Part shown: in pieces, positions 5,849 through 9,496 of the stretch
How the letters are laid out: every line of letters starts with the position of its first letter
How positions within the stretch are numbered: position 1 is the stretch's first letter
Assembly: GCA_030592245.1 (NCBI GenBank)
Contig: JAUVJV010000051.1
Coordinates: 1 to 9,496, forward strand
Length of the DNA stretch: 9,496 bases
Source: Candidatus Eiseniibacteriota bacterium
Lineage (GTDB): Bacteria; Arandabacterota; Arandabacteria; Arandabacterales; Arandabacteraceae
Reading direction: 5' to 3'
Notes under the pieces: model-generated
Database searches by the model: none
What the model saw: the letters and a program-made list of their open reading frames with translations, nothing else
What the model was told of the DNA's origin: nothing
Program-made: the position numbers and the translations under genes

Positions 5849-8677
5849 ATGGAGCGGGCTCAACAATTTGCTGTATATGCATCAAAGGATTGTGATAGAA
5901 TCAGAGGAGTAGACAGTCAGAGTGCCATGGAATGCCCAGGATGCAAAACGCCAATTTCGGATGACAGCCGCTTCTGCAGGCTGTGCGGCGTCACTATTAC
6001 GCCCAAAAGCATGGCTCCTGATGGTTCTACCCACCGCTTCCACCCCGGTCACAAGCTGACCAAGGGGAGCAGCTTTCTCGGCCGCTACCGTATAGCCGAG
6101 GAGCTCGGAAGAGGTGGAATGGGTATCGTCTATAAGGCGGAGGACACCAAGCTCAGGCGTAACGTGGCCCTCAAGTTCCTGCCCCCTGAGTACACGCGCG
6201 ATGCCGAGGCCAAGGAGCGCTTCATACACGAGGCCCAGGCCGCATCCTCCCTGGAACATCCCAATATCTGCTCGATCCACGAGATAGAGGAAACCCGGGA
6301 CGGCCAGATGTACATCTCCATGGGCTGCTACGACGGAGACACGCTTCAGAAACTCATCCGCGAAGGCCCTGTAGACGCCGGTGAGGCGGCTGATCTGGGA
6401 ATTCAGGTGGCCCAGGGGCTTCAGGAAGCCCATGACAAGGGGATAGTCCACCGCGACATCAAACCCAGCAATATCATTGTCACAAATAGGGGAAGGGTCA
6501 AGGTGATGGACTTCGGCCTCGCCAAGCTCGCCGGGCAGACCAGGATCACCAAGGCGGGTACCGCCATGGGCACGGTTTCCTATATGTCTCCGGAACAGGC
6601 CCGGGGCGAGGATGTCGATACCAGGACCGACATCTGGTCGCTGGGAGTGGTTCTTTATGAATTGGTTACCGGCCAGCCTCCCTTCAAGGGCGAGTACGAC
6701 CAGGCGGTCATCTACTCGATACTCAATGAAAATCCCAAGCCCATCTCCGAGGTGACTTCGCATATCCCGCACGGGTTCGAGGAAATCATTACCAGGTGCA
6801 TGGAGAAGGATGCTACATCGCGGTATCAGTCGGTGGCTGAACTCGAGACCGACCTTGGACGATGGCGGGAGGAATCCGGCCTTGGCAGGCCTTCACGGTA
6901 TGGCCGCCAGAGGTCGTTTCGGGACTCCCTTGCCGGGTCGCTCCTCAGGGTGGGCATTCCGGTTGCCGTCGCCGTACTGGTCACGCTTCTCGTGACCGTG
7001 ATTCCTGCTAGCCGGGACGCCATCAAGAACATGATTGGGGTCGGGAATACCCCCTTCGAAATGCGGGTTGCCCTCTTGCCGTGCTCTATAGAGGAGGAGA
7101 ACAGCGACCGCAGGGCCTTCTGCGACGGCCTGATCTTGACACTCACCGATCAGCTTGAAAAGATGCAGGGCCTTCCAGAGAGAGTGTCGATAGTGCCGGC
7201 TGCCGATATTCGCGAACTCAAGTCCAGCACTCTGACCGATGCCCGGGTTAATCATGAGGCGAATGTTGTGTTGTGGGGGAACTTCGAGTGGATCGGTGGG
7301 AAGATCGGGCTGGCCATGTCGCGAAGTGACGTTGGAGTTGAATACGAGAATGGCCGGGAAAGCGAGATCGTGATACAAAGGGGTTCTATCAGGCTCGCGG
7401 ATCCCATCGCCAACCTGGCCACGTGGCAGGATTCGCTGGTCTTTAAGGTGCTGCAGCTGCTTGATGTGCAACCTGGGCACCAGCAGGTCAGGGCACTGGC
7501 CAAAGGGCATACGGGCATCCCCGGGGCGTTCGGCCACTATCTTGAAGGCCAGGGATACCTGTATCCGTACAAGGCCGGTCAGGATATCGATCAGGCAATA
7601 GAAGCCTTCACAAGCGCGACGGCTGAGGATCCTGCCTATGAGAAAGCCCACTACGGCCTTGGCAGAGCCTACAGCTGGAAGTACTGGAACACCAAGGACA
7701 CGAAATGGCTGGATCCTGCAATCAGCTCCGGGCACCGCGTTCTCGAGATCAATAGTGAGTCTATCCCGGCGCACCTTCTTCTCGGCAGGATCTACCTTAA
7801 TTCAGGAGATTATGAAAAGGCCTCAGAGATATTGATTGTTGCCATTGAGCTGGATTCGCTGAATGTCAGAGGCCATGAGGACCTGGCGGCGGCATACAGA
7901 GGCATGGGCGATTATGAGAAGGCCGAAGCAACGTTCCTGAGAGCAATAGAGCTGAATCCCGAGCCTTACGCTACCCATGTCAATCTCGGTTACATGTACT
8001 ATGTCCAGTCGAAATATGAGGAGGCTATCGAGCCATTCAAGAGAGCCATCGAGTTTGAGCCGGGCGAGGCCGATGCGTACAACTATCTCGGAGCGACCTA
8101 CACTCAGCTTGAGATGTGGCCCGAGGCGACGAAGATGTTTGAGCAAAGCCATGCAATCGATTCAACCTCATCAACGGTCATATCCAACCTGGGAACGCTT
8201 TACTTCAATCAGGCACGCTATGCCGATGCGGAGCAGATATACCGGAGGGCGCTCAGCATTTCAGACGAGAAGTACAAGATCTGGGCTCACCTTGCGGAGG
8301 CTCAATACTGGAATCCGGAGGGCCGGGAAGAGTCCTTGGAGAACTTCAGGCGTGCTGCTGCGATGGCTGGGGGTGAACTCAAGGCAGATTCGCTCGATAC
8401 GGTGATCCTGTCCGATCTGGCAAGCTACTATGAAAAGCTGGGCGATGACGACCGGGCTCACGAGTTCCTGGATACAGCGGTTGGCCTTGACCCAGAGGAC
8501 ATAGATGTTATAATCCACATTGCAGAGACCTACGAGATGTTGGGCGTGCGGGGAACGGCGCTCGACTGGGTAACCAGGGCTTTCAAGCATGGGGCTCTGC
8601 CGTCCAGGATCGAGCGTTACCCGGGCTTGATCCAGCTGCGAGCAGATTCACGGTATCAGAAGTTGATAGAAGGATGA
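5849..8677 (+). CDS. Transmembrane Ser/Thr protein kinase with zinc ribbon and TPR sensor region
   Basis: This 942-residue Hanks-type kinase starts with a zinc ribbon at 29-46 (C29-x2-C32, C43-x2-C46). The kinase domain (about 80-340) has every key residue: glycine loop GRGGMG 87-92, VALK Lys109, helix-C Glu128, HRDIKPSN 201-208 with catalytic Asp203, DFG 221-223, SPEQ 247-250 and Asp261. The activation loop has candidate phospho-Thr 231, 234 and 238. A basic stretch (348-358) precedes one TM helix at about 368-386, which puts the kinase inside the cell and residues 390-942 outside. The outer part begins with an alpha/beta domain (about 404-545, opening MRVALLPC) resembling the FlgO/TolB-like domains of such kinases. 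At least six TPRs follow (about 575-915), ending in a capping segment. It probably senses an envelope or extracellular signal through the TPRs. Met27 (5927), directly before the zinc ribbon, is an alternative start. Substrates are unknown. Confidence 0.92.
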   Translation: MERAQQFAVYASKDCDRIRGVDSQSAMECPGCKTPISDDSRFCRLCGVTITPKSMAPDGSTHRFHPGHKLTKGSSFLGRYRIAEELGRGGMGIVYKAEDTKLRRNVALKFLPPEYTRDAEAKERFIHEAQAASSLEHPNICSIHEIEETRDGQMYISMGCYDGDTLQKLIREGPVDAGEAADLGIQVAQGLQEAHDKGIVHRDIKPSNIIVTNRGRVKVMDFGLAKLAGQTRITKAGTAMGTVSYMSPEQARGEDVDTRTDIWSLGVVLYELVTGQPPFKGEYDQAVIYSILNENPKPISEVTSHIPHGFEEIITRCMEKDATSRYQSVAELETDLGRWREESGLGRPSRYGRQRSFRDSLAGSLLRVGIPVAVAVLVTLLVTVIPASRDAIKNMIGVGNTPFEMRVALLPCSIEEENSDRRAFCDGLILTLTDQLEKMQGLPERVSIVPAADIRELKSSTLTDARVNHEANVVLWGNFEWIGGKIGLAMSRSDVGVEYENGRESEIVIQRGSIRLADPIANLATWQDSLVFKVLQLLDVQPGHQQVRALAKGHTGIPGAFGHYLEGQGYLYPYKAGQDIDQAIEAFTSATAEDPAYEKAHYGLGRAYSWKYWNTKDTKWLDPAISSGHRVLEINSESIPAHLLLGRIYLNSGDYEKASEILIVAIELDSLNVRGHEDLAAAYRGMGDYEKAEATFLRAIELNPEPYATHVNLGYMYYVQSKYEEAIEPFKRAIEFEPGEADAYNYLGATYTQLEMWPEATKMFEQSHAIDSTSSTVISNLGTLYFNQARYADAEQIYRRALSISDEKYKIWAHLAEAQYWNPEGREESLENFRRAAAMAGGELKADSLDTVILSDLASYYEKLGDDDRAHEFLDTAVGLDPEDIDVIIHIAETYEMLGVRGTALDWVTRAFKHGALPSRIERYPGLIQLRADSRYQKLIEG

Positions 8678-8704
8678 GCCGTCGCTCTGCGTAGCGATGG
8701 GCTC
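8676..8704 (+). terminator. Intercistronic hairpin after the kinase gene
   Basis: Starting inside the TGA stop, GAGCCGTCGCT (8676-8686) pairs with AGCGATGGGCTC (8693-8704). The result is 11 pairs including one G-U, a single bulged G and a six-base loop. The downstream sequence GTTCTGG is a poor T-run. It may be a weak terminator or a processing or attenuation structure that sets kinase and downstream gene expression apart. Confidence 0.45.
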
Positions 8705-8723
8705 GTTCTGGCACGCAAACCGC

Positions 8724-8732
8724 AGGAGGTGA
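8724..8732 (+). promoter_or_regulatory. Strong ribosome-binding site of the 159-residue protein
   Basis: AGGAGGTGA is a near-perfect anti-Shine-Dalgarno match and lies four bases before the ATG at 8737. It is the strongest site in the window and suggests this small protein is made in larger amounts than the kinase upstream. Confidence 0.8.
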
Positions 8733-8736
8733 AAAC

Positions 8737-9216
8737 ATGGGACCGTACGTACCCAAGCAACACAAGGTGGTCATTCTGAGGCGAGGAGACAAAGCCATAG
8801 TATGGCCGCCGTATCTGGTAGCATCGCCGGAAGACTACGTCACGTTCAGCGCCGTTGGGGTATCCGCGAGAATCGAGTTTCCCAACGCTGCCGCGTTCAT
8901 GGAAGAGGACAGAAACCATCAGCCTACTTCAGAAAAGCCAACCTGGAAGGTAGCTGTGGAAGTGCCGGTGGGCCTTGAGGGTGTTATCAGGATCGCCAAA
9001 GGTAGCACCTACCGGGTTAGGCTCGCGTCCGGGTATGGGGCCATGGACAGATACAGACTGGATGGAGTGACCCTGGAGAGCGCAAAGAAGATCATCTTCG
9101 GTAACAATACCCAGGTCTATGCGTATTCCGTCTTCTGCGAGGAGATCAATGACTTCGCCGAAGGGAACTCATCCCCGGTGATGATGATCGAGCCACCGCC
9201 GATAAATCCACCGTAG
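8737..9216 (+). CDS. Small protein of unknown function, possibly beta-sandwich
   Basis: I do not recognise this 159-residue protein. It has no signal peptide or TM segment, so it is probably cytosolic. Alternating strand-like stretches (HKVVILRRG, YVTFSAVG, WKVAVEVPVG, TYRVRLASG, TQVYAYSVFC) and few helices suggest an all-beta fold. The order WPPYLVASPEDYVTFSA then ARIEFPNA is loosely like a cupredoxin, in which a strand pair leads into a metal site. However, only two His (9 and 61) and one Cys (133) are present and no copper-site pattern is visible, so metal binding is not supported. The C-terminus (FAEGNSSPVMMIEPPPINPP) is proline-rich. It lies 59 bp after the kinase on the same strand and could be its partner or substrate, although the hairpin between them may reduce cotranscription. 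Start and reading frame are secure. Confidence 0.8.
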   Translation: MGPYVPKQHKVVILRRGDKAIVWPPYLVASPEDYVTFSAVGVSARIEFPNAAAFMEEDRNHQPTSEKPTWKVAVEVPVGLEGVIRIAKGSTYRVRLASGYGAMDRYRLDGVTLESAKKIIFGNNTQVYAYSVFCEEINDFAEGNSSPVMMIEPPPINPP

Positions 9217-9218
9217 AG

Positions 9219-9240
9219 AGAAACCATGCTCGGTTTCTTT
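9219..9240 (+). terminator. Probable terminator of the 159-residue gene
   Basis: Two bases after the TAG stop, AGAAACC (9219-9225) pairs perfectly with GGTTTCT (9232-9238) around a six-base loop, and the sequence runs on as TT. The stem is AT-rich and the T-run is short. Its position directly after a stop codon supports an intrinsic terminator of modest strength. Confidence 0.5.
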
Positions 9241-9338
9241 AACATGAATAGGGGAATTGCCGGGCTCGGCTACAGGTGAGGAGGAGGTTCCGGCCGGATT
9301 TGCAGCCTTCCGGCAACGGGGTGGAGGAGTATATCCTT

Positions 9339-9383
9339 ATGCAATGCCGAGGAGCCGTTATTCTCAGTGGTGGTTGGTGGTAG
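9339..9383 (+). CDS. Candidate 14-codon leader peptide before the sensor gene
   Basis: ATG at 9339 opens the frame MQCRGAVILSGGWW and then TAG. AGGAG at 9325-9329 lies nine bases before it, a better ribosome-binding site than the one for the next gene. The TAG (9381-9383) is immediately followed, in the same frame, by the ATG of the downstream coding region. This would allow translational coupling by termination and reinitiation. A frame this short can arise by chance; without conservation data it remains a candidate. Confidence 0.25.
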   Translation: MQCRGAVILSGGWW

Positions 9384-9496
9384 ATGGAAGAGAACAGCAG
9401 GATCGAAAAGCTCAAATCCGAGAATGAGCGCCTGAAGATCGCGCTTGAGGAGCTTAGAATTCTCAACGAGATCGCGACGGCCATAAGCTCCACCCT
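9384..9496 (+). CDS. N-terminus of a coiled-coil/GAF-type signalling protein (partial)
   Basis: Only the first 37 codons are present; the gene runs off the right edge. The reading is MEENSRIEKLKSENERLK followed by IALEELRILNEIATAISSTL. The heptad-like Leu/Ile pattern indicates a coiled coil. The LRILNEIATAISSTL stretch is the typical lead-in to a GAF domain in sensor histidine kinases, diguanylate cyclases and SpoIIE-type phosphatases. Which output domain follows cannot be told. The start is fixed by an in-frame TAG directly before the ATG; the ribosome-binding site is weak (GGTGG at 9376-9380). It follows the kinase and the 159-residue gene on the same strand, which suggests a signalling cluster. 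Confidence 0.75.
   Translation, partial: MEENSRIEKLKSENERLKIALEELRILNEIATAISST

Noticed and set aside
5882..6772. A 296-codon minus-strand frame opposite the kinase domain.
   Set aside because: It is antisense to the fully conserved kinase motifs and has no ribosome-binding site or recognisable domain.
6893..7774. A 293-codon minus-strand frame opposite the middle of the kinase gene.
   Set aside because: It is a shadow of the TM and TPR-coding region, with no motif or start signal.
9257..9316. TTGCCGG (9257-9263) and CCGGCAA (9310-9316) as an inverted repeat.
   Set aside because: Seven base pairs across a 46-base loop in GC-rich DNA are easily expected by chance, and no other structure supports them.
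1..9496. CRISPR array, insertion sequence, tRNA, rRNA or phage genes.
   Set aside because: I found no regularly spaced repeats, terminal inverted repeats with a transposase, cloverleaf sequence or phage-type protein in any frame.

Overview
The window looks like chromosome from an uncultivated, GC-rich Gram-negative bacterium, probably of the FCB superphylum or a neighbouring candidate phylum (Eisenbacteria, Krumholzibacteriota and Latescibacteria are plausible guesses; I cannot name the taxon). Two large secreted enzymes end in the FlgD-Ig / type IX-like sorting tail (NPF near its start, then YDxxGR or HDxxGR, then GVYF or GIYF, then a basic-hydrophobic end). The large kinase has the zinc-ribbon, kinase, TM, TPR layout common in these groups. 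I see no insertion sequence, phage gene, CRISPR array, tRNA or rRNA. No gene-free stretch is longer than about 210 bases.

Layout, left to right. Bases 1-33 may be the last codons of an upstream gene. Bases 34-206 are a leader with an imperfect repeat and a stem-loop. A small YkgJ-type cysteine-cluster protein follows (207-572, +). It converges on a matrixin-type zinc metalloprotease (715-2367, -), with inverted repeats between them. The protease has a good sigma70-like promoter (-10 TATAAT, 17-bp spacer, -35 TGGACA) at 2453-2481. Upstream on the minus strand lies a short TPR-coding stretch without a convincing start (2516 to about 2829). It comes directly after the stop of a 960-residue secreted GH57-family glycosidase (2830-5712, -).

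A 136-bp divergent intergenic region (5713-5848) separates the glycosidase from a 942-residue transmembrane Ser/Thr kinase (5849-8677, +). After a hairpin comes a 159-residue protein of unknown function (8737-9216, +) with a very strong ribosome-binding site and a terminator-like hairpin right after its stop. At the right edge a coiled-coil/GAF-type signalling protein begins (9384 to beyond the window). It is preceded by a 14-codon open frame whose stop directly abuts its ATG.

Reading together: the left half is a secreted-hydrolase block (protease and alpha-glucan-type hydrolase, probably using the same export route). The right half is a signal-transduction block (membrane kinase with extracytoplasmic TPRs, a small unknown protein, probably a GAF sensor). 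The divergent arrangement makes co-regulation of glycosidase and kinase possible but does not prove it. The most novel candidates are the 159-residue protein beside the kinase, the short leader-like frame before the sensor, the structured leader of the glycosidase, and the orphan TPR stretch.
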